The notes: generated by a model not told the origin, from the sequence alone. A stretch of 37,225 nucleotides of DNA from Patescibacteria group bacterium (GCA_018895235.1 JAHIOM010000031.1:1-37225), one strand, 5' to 3'. Shown: positions 15,438-24,040, numbered from the stretch's first letter. A program made the numbers and translations.

Positions 15438-17831
15438 ATGGATAATAGAGAGAATTGGGCAACAGAAATATCAAGATCCGTACAATCTGTGCGCGATAGC
15501 CAGTTTGTTACTAAAACAGGCGTTATCACAGAAAAAGCTTTAGAAATATTCCATATTCCAAGATCAGTTCAAGATATAGATGTAATTACTTTAGCAGATG
15601 AATATAACTGTGCGCTGGAGGCGACGGTAGTTCTTTTCCTAATGGCAACTCGCGATGGCGAGCCAAGGACAGGAGCAAAGCTATATTCATCAGGCATTGG
15701 TCTTCTGTTTTGGGATATTAATTGGACAGCTTCGACAAAGGCAACAATCTGGCATTTACATCAGGCCCTAAAAGTAGGATGTAAAGATGACCTGGATTTT
15801 GTGATCAAGCTTGCTTATTGTTTTGTTAGAGCAGAAAAACGAGGTTTAGCCGAATTATGGGCGAAATATTTTCAGGTTAATTATCGGGTTATACAAGACG
15901 CTTTAGATGAAGCTCGAAATATACTCGCTTCTCACCATAGGATGAATGCTCTAGAAGAAGAAAGAGATATTGATATTAATATCGTTGGAAGAATACGACA
16001 GGTGTTTATTTCAGCCTGGCAGAACAAAGTTACGGAGATTACAGACGATAAGCCAGTTCCCTGTCTGCAAGTAGAAAAAACAAAAATAGCAGCTATCTCC
16101 TCACATTGTATTTGTAATCAGCCAAAAGGGAAAAAAGTTATTATGGCAACTGCCGTTGATGGGGTAGCGATTGTCGGTGGTTACCCACGGCAAATGCCAG
16201 CCGCTTCTTTTATAGTATGCTTAACGAAAGAAACCAAGGAAAAAAAGAAAGAAAATCTTTTTATCGACCAGATTATTCCTATCGGAAGTTCGGTAAGTGT
16301 TATTAGAGAGAAAAAGAAAGCATTAATCGGCAAGATAACAAGGCTTCCATCAACAATCAGTTTTGCTTACAAACAAACCCTTGATATTGATCTTTCTAAA
16401 GAAGAAAGACTATCTCTCGCCGAATTTACTGAAGGATTTCTTTGCAGTGAATTTGAGGAAGAAAATTATAAAGTAGAAGTAAATTGGGTTGGAGACGATA
16501 TGGCCGATGAGGCAATTATTGTCGGCTGGACAGAGAAATCAGGACAACCGATTGCTATCCTTGCACCAATAAAAAACAGCGACGTGAAATCAAACTTTGA
16601 AGTCGGGAATTGGTTTGAAGCGACTGTTAGGAAAGTTGTGCGGGATCCAAGTGGCAAGGGAGGATTCGTTCTGATTAGCTTAAACTATGATCCTGATGTT
16701 TCGATAGAAATTAACACAATTTCCCTTTCACCCGCAGGATACGGCCTAGAAGTGCTTGAAGGGAAAACCATAGATCTTTGTATTGAAAGTTTCGATGAAA
16801 ATGGAAATCCTCTTTTAACTAACATTAACCAAATTACAAAAGACTTAAAAGTTCTCAGGGAAGAAATTTCTAAAAGTAGTGAAGCAACTAAAAAAAGCGA
16901 GAAAAACTACATTGAATTATCCGCCCTTACGACCGAAATAAACGAAGATGAGGAAAAGGCAGTCGTGATTATTACAAGAAAAGAAGGGATTATTCACTTT
17001 TTTGAAATTAACCAAACATATGTTCCTGGCAAAGACCTTGGGAATCTACGAATCGGCGAGGAAATCGTTATTCGGCTAATTAGTAAAACAAACGGTGACG
17101 AAATCCTTGTTGAATACTTCGCTAAAGAAGAAATAAGGGATATGCCCAAAGGTTGGGGGTTGAATGAAATTGGAGACAAGGTAATCGTGCCACTATGTCT
17201 TGAAGATAAAGACCTTGAAGGATGGAATGTCCGTCCAGAATTGATTGATTTTGTTAAAAGGCACTCTTGGCAGTACTGTCTTACCGTAAGGATTATCTCC
17301 CTGAAGGAGCGGATGTCTAGGCTCAATGAGGGAATGATCGTTAGGGCGACGGTTAAGGGGATTGATCAAGATGGACGAGGCGAAGATATTGTGCGGGTAG
17401 TCTTTGGAGATAACATCCCTGGGTCTATCCCCGGAAGATTTCTATCCTCACCTAAAGTTTCTGAGGGCGACGAGCTTTCGTTGTGTGTCAGGGGCGTTGA
17501 TCCTGAAACCGGTTTAATCCGATTAGTTGACGAAAAAAAAGAAAAGGAATTCCAGAAAAAAAGAAAAGAAACGGCTGTACAACAGATAGAAGAGTCCATT
17601 GCAAAAATGCGAACCTTCTTAAGAAATGATGAAGATTTTCTTGTTCGTCTGAAGGAACAACTAGGTAAAATTCAATATGGAATAGACCATGCCAAAACAC
17701 GATCATATGCCGCTGAAAGAGAAGTGTGGAAAGCACAAAAAATTAGTAAAATAGAAGAAGTTAAAAAACAAATCCAACAATGGAAGGAAAAAATATCTTC
17801 TGCCCAAAGAGAATCGAGAGAATTAAAATAA
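15438..17831 (+). CDS. HA2-like helicase-associated module fused to S1/OB-like repeats and a C-terminal coiled coil
   Basis: 'VITEKALEIFHIPRSVQDIDVITLADEYNCALEATVVLFLMAT...HLHQAL...LAELWAKYFQVNYRVIQDALDEARNIL' resembles HA2 of DEAH helicases; S1-like 'LNEGMIVRATVKGIDQDGRGEDIVRVVFGDNIPGSIPGRFL...VSEGDELSLCVRGVDPETGLIRL'. Confidence 0.65.
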   Translation: MDNRENWATEISRSVQSVRDSQFVTKTGVITEKALEIFHIPRSVQDIDVITLADEYNCALEATVVLFLMATRDGEPRTGAKLYSSGIGLLFWDINWTASTKATIWHLHQALKVGCKDDLDFVIKLAYCFVRAEKRGLAELWAKYFQVNYRVIQDALDEARNILASHHRMNALEEERDIDINIVGRIRQVFISAWQNKVTEITDDKPVPCLQVEKTKIAAISSHCICNQPKGKKVIMATAVDGVAIVGGYPRQMPAASFIVCLTKETKEKKKENLFIDQIIPIGSSVSVIREKKKALIGKITRLPSTISFAYKQTLDIDLSKEERLSLAEFTEGFLCSEFEEENYKVEVNWVGDDMADEAIIVGWTEKSGQPIAILAPIKNSDVKSNFEVGNWFEATVRKVVRDPSGKGGFVLISLNYDPDVSIEINTISLSPAGYGLEVLEGKTIDLCIESFDENGNPLLTNINQITKDLKVLREEISKSSEATKKSEKNYIELSALTTEINEDEEKAVVIITRKEGIIHFFEINQTYVPGKDLGNLRIGEEIVIRLISKTNGDEILVEYFAKEEIRDMPKGWGLNEIGDKVIVPLCLEDKDLEGWNVRPELIDFVKRHSWQYCLTVRIISLKERMSRLNEGMIVRATVKGIDQDGRGEDIVRVVFGDNIPGSIPGRFLSSPKVSEGDELSLCVRGVDPETGLIRLVDEKKEKEFQKKRKETAVQQIEESIAKMRTFLRNDEDFLVRLKEQLGKIQYGIDHAKTRSYAAEREVWKAQKISKIEEVKKQIQQWKEKISSAQRESRELK

Positions 17832-17833
17832 AA

Positions 17834-17872
17834 AATAAAAGCCGATTGTGAAAACTTTCGGCTCTTTTATTG
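17834..17872 (+). terminator. Rho-independent terminator
   Basis: AATAAAAGCCGA...TCGGCTCTTTTATT. Confidence 0.7.
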
Positions 17873-17907
17873 CATTTTTGTTATAAAACGGGCAGAATTA
17901 AAAATAT

Positions 17908-18693
17908 ATGGAAAAAGGTGTTAATATTATTATTACTAATGGCCAAGGGAAAATTCTTATCCTAAAAAGAAGTACTACCGAATTTCATTATCCAAACCTT
18001 TGGGATTTGCCTGGCGGAAAAGTAGAGGACGGCGAGAGTTTGCAGGAAGCCGCAAAAAGAGAGTCAAAAGAAGAGAGTGGATTAGACATAAAGCTTGCAG
18101 ACGATTATTTTTATATTTTTCATTATCCTAAAAAAATTGATAAATACGCCTTCAAGTCAACTTTAATTGGCGGAGAAGTTTTACTAAGCGAAGAACATAC
18201 AGAATTTAAATGGATTTCGGAAGATAAATGGCAGAGTTTAGAATATATCCAGAGCGTTAAGGCGACCCTTGGAGAATTTTTTAAAAAATCAGAAGCTTTG
18301 ATGAATAACGATGGGAAAGTTACTAATTTATTGAAAAAAACTAGTAAGCTTAATAACTACGCAACCGAATTTTTAGGGAAAATTGCAACTATTAAAATAG
18401 ATCGCCCCATTAATTCAAAACATCCAAAGCATGGTTTTGTTTATGAGGTGAATTATGGTTTTGTGCCGGACACAAAAGCCCCTGATGGCGAGGAAATTGA
18501 CGCATATCTTTTGGGTGTGAATGAGCCGGTGAAAGAATTCACTGGAAAATGTATCGCGATTATACATCGAATAGATGATAATGACGATAAATTAGTAATT
18601 GTTTCTGAGGATGCGAAAGAAATAAGCGATAGAGACATTCTTAAAGCAGTTAATTTTCAAGAAAAATGGTTTAGATCTGAGGTAATTAGATAA
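17908..18693 (+). CDS. Nudix hydrolase fused to an inorganic-pyrophosphatase-like domain
   Basis: Nudix box GGKVEDGESLQEAAKRESKEESGLDI; PPase-like 'YEVNYGFVPDTKAPDGEEIDAYLLGVNEPV'. Confidence 0.85.
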   Translation: MEKGVNIIITNGQGKILILKRSTTEFHYPNLWDLPGGKVEDGESLQEAAKRESKEESGLDIKLADDYFYIFHYPKKIDKYAFKSTLIGGEVLLSEEHTEFKWISEDKWQSLEYIQSVKATLGEFFKKSEALMNNDGKVTNLLKKTSKLNNYATEFLGKIATIKIDRPINSKHPKHGFVYEVNYGFVPDTKAPDGEEIDAYLLGVNEPVKEFTGKCIAIIHRIDDNDDKLVIVSEDAKEISDRDILKAVNFQEKWFRSEVIR

Positions 18694-18707
18694 CAAAATT
18701 TAAAAAT

Positions 18708-19214
18708 ATGAGTTCTAAAATTTTAAAAGTAAATCCATTTCAGGAAACATTATACGCTGACATGTGCGGGCCGGCTTCGCTTAAAATAATTTTGGGTTAT
18801 CATGGTGTTGAGAAAACTGAAAAAGAGTTAGCTAAGACGGCCGGATAGAAAAAGGGTTTGGGTATAGACGACAAAGGAATCAAAAAAGTAGCCGAACGAT
18901 TTGGCTTTAAAGTTATAATGAAAAACAATAGCAATTTCAAAGATATTCAGAAGTGGCTGAATAGGGAAGTACCAGTTATTGTTGATTGGTTTTCTCGTGG
19001 CAGAAATGATTACCCTGAGTCAGAGATGGTAGATGGACATTATTCAATTGTTTGTGGCTTGGACGATAAATTTGTATATCTCCAAGATCCGGAGATAGGG
19101 AAGCTGAGAAAGATTATAAGAGAAGACTTTATGAGGGTTTGGTTTGATTTCAAGGGTGAATATATAAAACTTAAAGAATTAATCGTAAGACAAATTATTG
19201 TGGTATATAAATGA
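18708..19214 (+). pseudogene. C39/papain-like cysteine peptidase interrupted by an in-frame TAG at 18846-18848
   Basis: 'MSSKILKVNPFQETLYADMCGPASLKIILGYHGVEKTEKELAKTAG*KKGLGIDDKGIKKVAERFGFKV...DGHYSIVCGLDDKFVYLQDPE' is continuous in one frame apart from the TAG. Confidence 0.75.
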
Positions 19215-19239
19215 GGTAAAGGTGTCTATACCTTAACGA

Positions 19240-19269
19240 CACGCACTACATAAAGAAGGGAAGCGTTGA
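19240..19269 (+). pseudogene. Relic of an rpmG 3' end (relic 1)
   Basis: CAC GCA CTA CAT AAA GAA GGG AAG CGT TGA = HALHKEGKR*, versus L33 tail HTPHKEGRK*. Confidence 0.5.
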
Positions 19270-19287
19270 TATATTATACGACATGGG

Positions 19288-19315
19288 AACCCGAGTTTGT
19301 AGCTCGGGTTTTTAG
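19288..19315 (+). terminator. Rho-independent terminator after rpmG relic 1
   Basis: AACCCGAG-tttgtag-CTCGGGTTTTT. Confidence 0.85.
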
Positions 19316-19405
19316 TTGCGTTCAAATTTTGAAAAAACAATAAAACCCTAATAAATTCTTGTTATTAAACCGAAGAGATGATAATATTATAAAATAAATA
19401 AAAGT

Positions 19406-20230
19406 ATGGATATAACTTTTGATAACATTTATCAAAAATACGCTGATATTTTTAGTAAACATACCATAGATATTAGTAATCTTGGCTGGTGTGACCCGTG
19501 GGTAATAGGTTTAGTTTGTCTAAAAGCGATTGAATATAAAGATGAAATTGATAAAGGATTTATACTTACTAAAGATACAAAAATATTATCATACCTCAAA
19601 AGGATGCATCTCGATGCATTTCTAGAAGAATTAACTTACAGCAGATTTCTCGGAGGCCTTAAAAATTTGGAAATCAATGAAAAAGAAAATTTGAATGTCC
19701 AAGAAATTTTGCATTGTGAATTCAGAGATAATTTTGACGCTCGTTTGTCTTCAAGAATAAAAAATATGTTCACTAAAATCGGAATGAACGAGAAGGAGGG
19801 AAGTATGGCGACAGCATTAGTGGGCGAGTTAGGAAATAATGTTTTTGATCATAATGAAGGATTGTGGCCGACGAACGTGAGAGGGGCAATTATTTTGGCT
19901 CAAAATAATCCGATAAAAAATAAAATTGAGGTGGTTGTGGCAGATCCCGGCGTAGGGTTCCAAAGCTCTTTGCGATTAGCAGAACCATCTCCCAATAATG
20001 ATATTGATGCAATTAAGCTCGGATTAAGCGGAGTAACTGGCAGAATAGGCGAACCAAGGGGAAATGGTCTTAGAGTTATTCAAGAGTGGACAATAGAAAA
20101 ATTTGATGGTATAGTAAAAATCCATTCAGGAACCGGGTTGATTGTTGTAGATAAAAATGGACAAAACGAAAAAACAGTTTTCCCCATTTTGGGAAGCTTA
20201 ACATCGTTTGTAGTAAAATATAATTCGTAG
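19406..20230 (+). CDS. GHKL/HATPase_c-like ATP-binding protein
   Basis: 'MATALVGELGNNVFDHNEG' N-box, 'VVVADPGVGF' G1-like, 'GEPRGNGLRVI' G2-like. Confidence 0.75.
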   Translation: MDITFDNIYQKYADIFSKHTIDISNLGWCDPWVIGLVCLKAIEYKDEIDKGFILTKDTKILSYLKRMHLDAFLEELTYSRFLGGLKNLEINEKENLNVQEILHCEFRDNFDARLSSRIKNMFTKIGMNEKEGSMATALVGELGNNVFDHNEGLWPTNVRGAIILAQNNPIKNKIEVVVADPGVGFQSSLRLAEPSPNNDIDAIKLGLSGVTGRIGEPRGNGLRVIQEWTIEKFDGIVKIHSGTGLIVVDKNGQNEKTVFPILGSLTSFVVKYNS

Positions 20231-20260
20231 TAAAATAGAATTAAGAGATTAAGAATTTTT

Positions 20261-20521
20261 ATGATTATACAGATGTCAAAATTTAACACTGTGCTTAATG
20301 GAAGACCTACGGCAAGGGAGGCTTTTTTACGTTTGCAACAAATTATAAATGGTTCAGTTGAAAAAGAAGATATCACGCTTGATTTTATGAACGTAGAGGT
20401 TTTGACACCGTCATATGCCGATGAGTTATTAAGGGCGTTAGAGGGTAAATATGGTTCTGATAAAATTAAGATTATAAATACTTCTCAAGCTGTATTAGCA
20501 ACAATTCAAGCTGTAAAATAA
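20261..20521 (+). CDS. STAS-like (DUF4325-type) small protein
   Basis: 'GRPTAREAFLRLQQI...ITLDFMNVEVLTPSYADELLRAL' typical of DUF4325; follows the HATPase gene. Confidence 0.75.
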   Translation: MIIQMSKFNTVLNGRPTAREAFLRLQQIINGSVEKEDITLDFMNVEVLTPSYADELLRALEGKYGSDKIKIINTSQAVLATIQAVK

Positions 20522-20551
20522 AAAGTTCGAATATTATTTCGAGCTTTTTAT
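20521..20551 (+). terminator. Rho-independent terminator
   Basis: AAAAGTTCGAA-tattat-TTCGAGCTTTTTA. Confidence 0.7.
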
Positions 20552-20560
20552 TTACAAACT

Positions 20561-20605
20561 ACCTGCAAGTTGCAACATACATCACACAAAGAAGGAAAGA
20601 GATAA
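20561..20605 (+). pseudogene. Relic of an rpmG 3' end (relic 2)
   Basis: ACCTGCAA...CATCACACAAAGAAGGAAAGAGATAA aligns to rpmG ACCTGCAA...ACCACACAAAGAAGGTCGCAAGTAA; reading HTSHKEGKR*. Confidence 0.6.
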
Positions 20606-20612
20606 AAACAGA

Positions 20613-20635
20613 AACCGCGTTTGGCGCGGTTTTTA
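20613..20635 (+). terminator. Rho-independent terminator after rpmG relic 2
   Basis: AACCGCG-tttgg-CGCGGTTTTT. Confidence 0.85.
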
Positions 20636-20672
20636 GTTGAAAAAACTCAAAATTATGATACATTATAAATAT

Positions 20673-20743
20673 GGGGGCTTAGTTTAATGGTAAAATGACG
20701 CTCTCCAAAAGCGTAGATGGGGGTTCGATTCCCTCAGCCCCTG
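20673..20743 (+). tRNA. tRNA-Trp(CCA)
   Basis: GGGGGCT/AGCCCCT acceptor; anticodon arm ACGCT-CTCCAAA-AGCGT; T arm GGGGG-TTCGATT-CCCTC. Confidence 0.93.
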
Positions 20744-20776
20744 CAAAATCTGGTAGAATAAGCATATAGAGGTTTT

Positions 20777-21106
20777 ATGATAAAAAGATCAAACAAAAAA
20801 CTAATATCTGACAAAACACCGGTTAACGACCTGATTCTTTTCAGTATTTATTCGATTATCTCTAATAATGAGATTTGTACGTTTGATAGGTTGATAAAAG
20901 AATGCTTTACCATGTTTCCCACACCATTTGGGTTTGCCAGGTATCCTATTTGGCCGGATTCAAGAAAATTAGATAGGCCATTAAGAGGTTTAAGAAACGA
21001 GAAACTAATTAAAGGCGATCCTAGAACCGAGTTTTTTCTTACAAAAGAAGGGAAAGAAAAAGCCGAAATTATTGTTAAAACCTTTAAACAAGGAAAACTA
21101 CTTTAA
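20777..21106 (+). CDS. Hypothetical protein, possible winged-helix fold
   Basis: 109-aa ORF abutting pcm; 'RPLRGLRNEKLIKGDPRTEFFLTKEGKEKA' resembles a wHTH wing. Confidence 0.6.
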   Translation: MIKRSNKKLISDKTPVNDLILFSIYSIISNNEICTFDRLIKECFTMFPTPFGFARYPIWPDSRKLDRPLRGLRNEKLIKGDPRTEFFLTKEGKEKAEIIVKTFKQGKLL

Positions 21107-21748
21107 ATGAGCTTAATAGATTCTTTAATTCAAGGAGGCTGGATTAAAACCGATTTAGTAAAAGAGGCCTTCAAAAAAATAAAAAGAGAAGATTTCTTGC
21201 CCGAAGAACTTAAAAATCTGGCTGAAATCAACGAAGCATTGCCAATTGGCCACGGCCAGACAATTTCGCAACCCTTAGTGGTTGCTTTTATGTTAGAACA
21301 ATTACAACCAAAATCCGGGGAGAAAATTTTAGATGTTGGGTCGGGTTCTGGTTGGACTACAGCGCTTTTGGCACAAATAGTAAGCGGAGAATCAACGGCC
21401 AGCCAAGGCCGAGTAATTGCGGTTGAAATAGTGCCGGAATTAAAAGAATTTGGCGAAAGGAATGTCGCCAAGTATAGTTTTATTAAAAAAGGAATCGTTA
21501 AATTCTTAATGGCAGACGGCTCCAAGGGTTTGATTAAAGAAGCGCCCTTTGACAAAATAATAGCATCGGCTTCAACAGATAGCATTCCCGCAGCTTGGAA
21601 AGAACAATTAAGGGTTGGCGGTAAAATTGTAGCCCCCATCGGCTCATCCATTAAAACAATTCTCAAAAAATCAGAAACCGAATTTGAAGAAATTGACCAC
21701 CCTGGGTTTGTTTTTGTACCCTTAATTAAAAAAACGCAAGATGAATAA
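21107..21748 (+). CDS. pcm: Protein-L-isoaspartate O-methyltransferase
   Basis: 'GHGQTISQPLVVAFMLEQLQPKSGEKILDVGSGSGWTTALLA'. Confidence 0.9.
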   Translation: MSLIDSLIQGGWIKTDLVKEAFKKIKREDFLPEELKNLAEINEALPIGHGQTISQPLVVAFMLEQLQPKSGEKILDVGSGSGWTTALLAQIVSGESTASQGRVIAVEIVPELKEFGERNVAKYSFIKKGIVKFLMADGSKGLIKEAPFDKIIASASTDSIPAAWKEQLRVGGKIVAPIGSSIKTILKKSETEFEEIDHPGFVFVPLIKKTQDE

Positions 21749-22736
21749 AAATATTATATTATTATTGGTGCTGATTTGTTTTATTAGTGGTATTTTTTTA
21801 TGGAGCGACATTTATTTACCTCCAGAACCCGGTTCCAACAAAATAGTTAATTTTACGGTTGAAAAGGGGCAGGGCGCTAAAGAAATTTCAATCAAATTAA
21901 AATCAGAAGGATTAATAAAGCACAGTTCTATTTTTAGGACATACGTTTTGTTAAGAGGATTGTCTAAAAAGCTTCAAGCGGGGCAGTATGAGTTATCTCC
22001 CTCAATAAGTATGTCTAATATCGTAAAGAAACTTTCCAGGGGAGAAATTATAAAAGAAAAAATAACCATTATTGAGGGTTGGAATTTAAAAAATATAGCG
22101 CAATATTTTCAAGATAATAATATATCCTCTCAAGAAGAGTTTTTAGAGTTGGCTAAAAAAGATTTCAGTCAGGGCCTCAGCGTTTTATCAGACAAGCCAA
22201 AAGATTTAAATCTTGAGGGTTATCTTTTCCCGGATACCTATGAAATAATCCCGGGAACCGGCGCCGAAAACATAATTAAAAAAATGCTTAATAACCTTGA
22301 CCAGAAAATTACCCTTGATTTAAGGCAAGAGATTATCCAGCAAGAAAAATCTATTTTTGAAATAATAACGATGGCTTCTTTAATAGAAAAAGAGGTAAGA
22401 ACCCTAGAGGATAAGAAAATTGTTTCTGGTATTTTCTGGAAAAGGATAGAAAGCAATAAACCCCTTGAATCTTGCGCGACCATCTCTTATATCCTTGGGG
22501 TTAACAAATGGATATATTCTTTCGATGATACTCGTATCCCTTCGCCATATAATACTTATTTAAATCAGGGTTTGCCGCTGGGCCCGATTTCAAACCCAGG
22601 ATTGGATAGTATTACCGCCGCTATTTATCCCACAGAAACTGATTATTTTTATTATTTGTCGGCACCGGACGGTAGAACAATTTTCAGCAAAACCTATAAA
22701 GAACATAACGCGGCTAAAGTAAAATACTTGAAATAA
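21741..22736 (+). CDS. mltG: Endolytic transglycosylase MltG (YceG-like)
   Basis: N-terminal TM, LysM-like region, 'LEGYLFPDTYEI', 'ASLIEKEVRT...VSGIFWKR', 'YNTYLNQGLPLGPISNPGLDSITAAIYP'. Confidence 0.93.
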   Translation: MNKNIILLLVLICFISGIFLWSDIYLPPEPGSNKIVNFTVEKGQGAKEISIKLKSEGLIKHSSIFRTYVLLRGLSKKLQAGQYELSPSISMSNIVKKLSRGEIIKEKITIIEGWNLKNIAQYFQDNNISSQEEFLELAKKDFSQGLSVLSDKPKDLNLEGYLFPDTYEIIPGTGAENIIKKMLNNLDQKITLDLRQEIIQQEKSIFEIITMASLIEKEVRTLEDKKIVSGIFWKRIESNKPLESCATISYILGVNKWIYSFDDTRIPSPYNTYLNQGLPLGPISNPGLDSITAAIYPTETDYFYYLSAPDGRTIFSKTYKEHNAAKVKYLK

Positions 22737-22746
22737 AAAGAGGGGG

Positions 22747-22775
22747 TTGACAAGGGTTTTATACTATATTAATAT
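22747..22775 (+). promoter_or_regulatory. Promoter upstream of rplJL
   Basis: TTGACA, 17-nt spacer, TAATAT. Confidence 0.65.
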
Positions 22776-22789
22776 ACAATCATTATTTA

Positions 22790-22890
22790 TACGTTTCCGC
22801 AGACAGTAGGCATAAATGTAAGACCTGCCGAGGAGTAATACTTTTTCCCAAAAGGGAATTTGTATCTTTTGTCTGTGGAAACACAGATTT
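22790..22890 (+). promoter_or_regulatory. L10 leader-like structured 5' UTR
   Basis: 'GTTTCCGCAGACAGTAGGCATAAATGTAAGACCTGCCGAGGAGTAATAC...GTCTGTGGAAAC'; GTTTCCGCAGAC / GTCTGTGGAAAC close the structure. Confidence 0.8.
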
Positions 22891-22899
22891 TTGTTTAAT

Positions 22900-23430
22900 A
22901 TGGCGCTAACAAAAGACCAGAAGAAAAAAACAATTGAAGATTTAAAGGAAAAAATAAAGCAGCAAAAGTCTGTTGTTTTTATCGACTTTTCTAAAGTCAA
23001 CTCAAAGGATATTTTTGCCTTAAGGAGAAAATTAAAAGAAGTAGGTTGTATATTGAAAGTAGCTAAAAAAACCCTTCTTAAAATTGCTTTTGGAGACGAA
23101 AACAAGGAAATTTGGCAAAAAATTAAAGAAAATACTCCGGGGCAACTAGCAATAGTTTTGAGTACCAAAGATGAAATCTCGGGGGCCAAAATCACTGATA
23201 AATTCAGCAAGGAAAGCGAGAACGTAAAGATCTTGGGCGGTATTTTTGAAACAAAATTTATTGATAAAAATCAGGTATTGGCTATTGCCCAACTGCCTTC
23301 GAAAGAAGAACTGCTTGCCAGATTGGTTGGTTCTTTGTCGGCTCCGGTATCAGGTTTTATGAATGTTTTACAAGGAAACATTAAAGGTCTAGTATATGCA
23401 CTAAGTGCAATTAAAAAAAATAATAATTAA
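22900..23430 (+). CDS. rplJ: 50S ribosomal protein L10
   Basis: [33 protein letters not shown]...; start moved to 22900. Confidence 0.93.
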   Translation: MALTKDQKKKTIEDLKEKIKQQKSVVFIDFSKVNSKDIFALRRKLKEVGCILKVAKKTLLKIAFGDENKEIWQKIKENTPGQLAIVLSTKDEISGAKITDKFSKESENVKILGGIFETKFIDKNQVLAIAQLPSKEELLARLVGSLSAPVSGFMNVLQGNIKGLVYALSAIKKNNN

Positions 23431-23443
23431 AATCTTAAAAAAC

Positions 23444-23863
23444 ATGGCAGAAGAAACAAAAAAAGAAGAAAAAATCGAAGTCCCGGCTAAATTCAAAGAT
23501 TTAGTTGGAGAGGTTGAAAAAATGTCAGTCTTAGATTTGGCTGAATTAGTCAAGGTTTTAGAGAAGAAGTTCGGCGTAAGCGCAGCCGCGCCGGTTGCCG
23601 TTGCCGCTCCAGCGGCCGCAGCCGAAGCTCCGGCAGAAGAGAAATCTATTTTCAATATAGAACTCAAAGAAGTCGGGGCTAAAAAGATTGATGTTATTAA
23701 GGCGGTTCGCGATGTCACTGGCAAAGGATTGAAAGAATCAAAGGACTTGGTTGATGCTACAGCCGCAGCTCCTCAGATGGTAAAAGAGAACGTCAAGAAA
23801 GAAGAGGCAGAAGATATCAAGAAAAAGTTTGAAGCAGCCGGAGCAAAAGTGGAGTTGAAGTAA
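23444..23863 (+). CDS. rplL: 50S ribosomal protein L7/L12
   Basis: Ala-rich hinge; '[24 protein letters not shown]...[14 protein letters not shown]'; start MAEETKK at 23444. Confidence 0.96.
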   Translation: MAEETKKEEKIEVPAKFKDLVGEVEKMSVLDLAELVKVLEKKFGVSAAAPVAVAAPAAAAEAPAEEKSIFNIELKEVGAKKIDVIKAVRDVTGKGLKESKDLVDATAAAPQMVKENVKKEEAEDIKKKFEAAGAKVELK

Positions 23864-23864
23864 T

Positions 23865-24040
23865 CGCCCGGCTTTTCGCTCGGATAACTGCCTCGAGTAG
23901 CACGCAGTCAGCTGCAGCGGTAAATCCGAGTTAAATCTCCGCTGCTGCTATCTCTCGCCCGCCACTTTTTAAATGCTAATTCATATATTTCAGAATGGCG
24001 GGCTCCGAGGTGCAACTCTCGACAGTTACCCTCGCTTCAG
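23865..24040. other. GC-rich, multi-stem structured intergenic region (candidate ncRNA or repeat cluster)
   Basis: CTCGGAT/ATCCGAG, ACTGC/GCAGT, GCAGCGG/CCGCTGC, GCCCGCCA/TGGCGGGC pairings in an AT-rich genome. Confidence 0.5.

Noticed and set aside
18846-18848. UAG reassigned to an amino acid
   Set aside because: TAG terminates many intact genes here (for example rnc and khpA), and TGA also serves as stop (rpsP, trmD), so a standard-stop code with a pseudogene or error is simpler.
5423-20605. Prophage or plasmid-derived island
   Set aside because: No capsid, terminase, portal, integrase, relaxase or replication genes recognised; only boundary relics suggest insertion.
21130-21666. 178-aa minus-strand ORF opposite pcm
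   Set aside because: Antisense to a clear methyltransferase; no recognisable motifs. Other antisense ORFs in the track were rejected for the same reason.
23405-23443. Upstream in-frame start of rplL from the ORF track
   Set aside because: Overlaps the rplJ 3' end; MAEETKK at 23444 matches the usual L7/L12 start.
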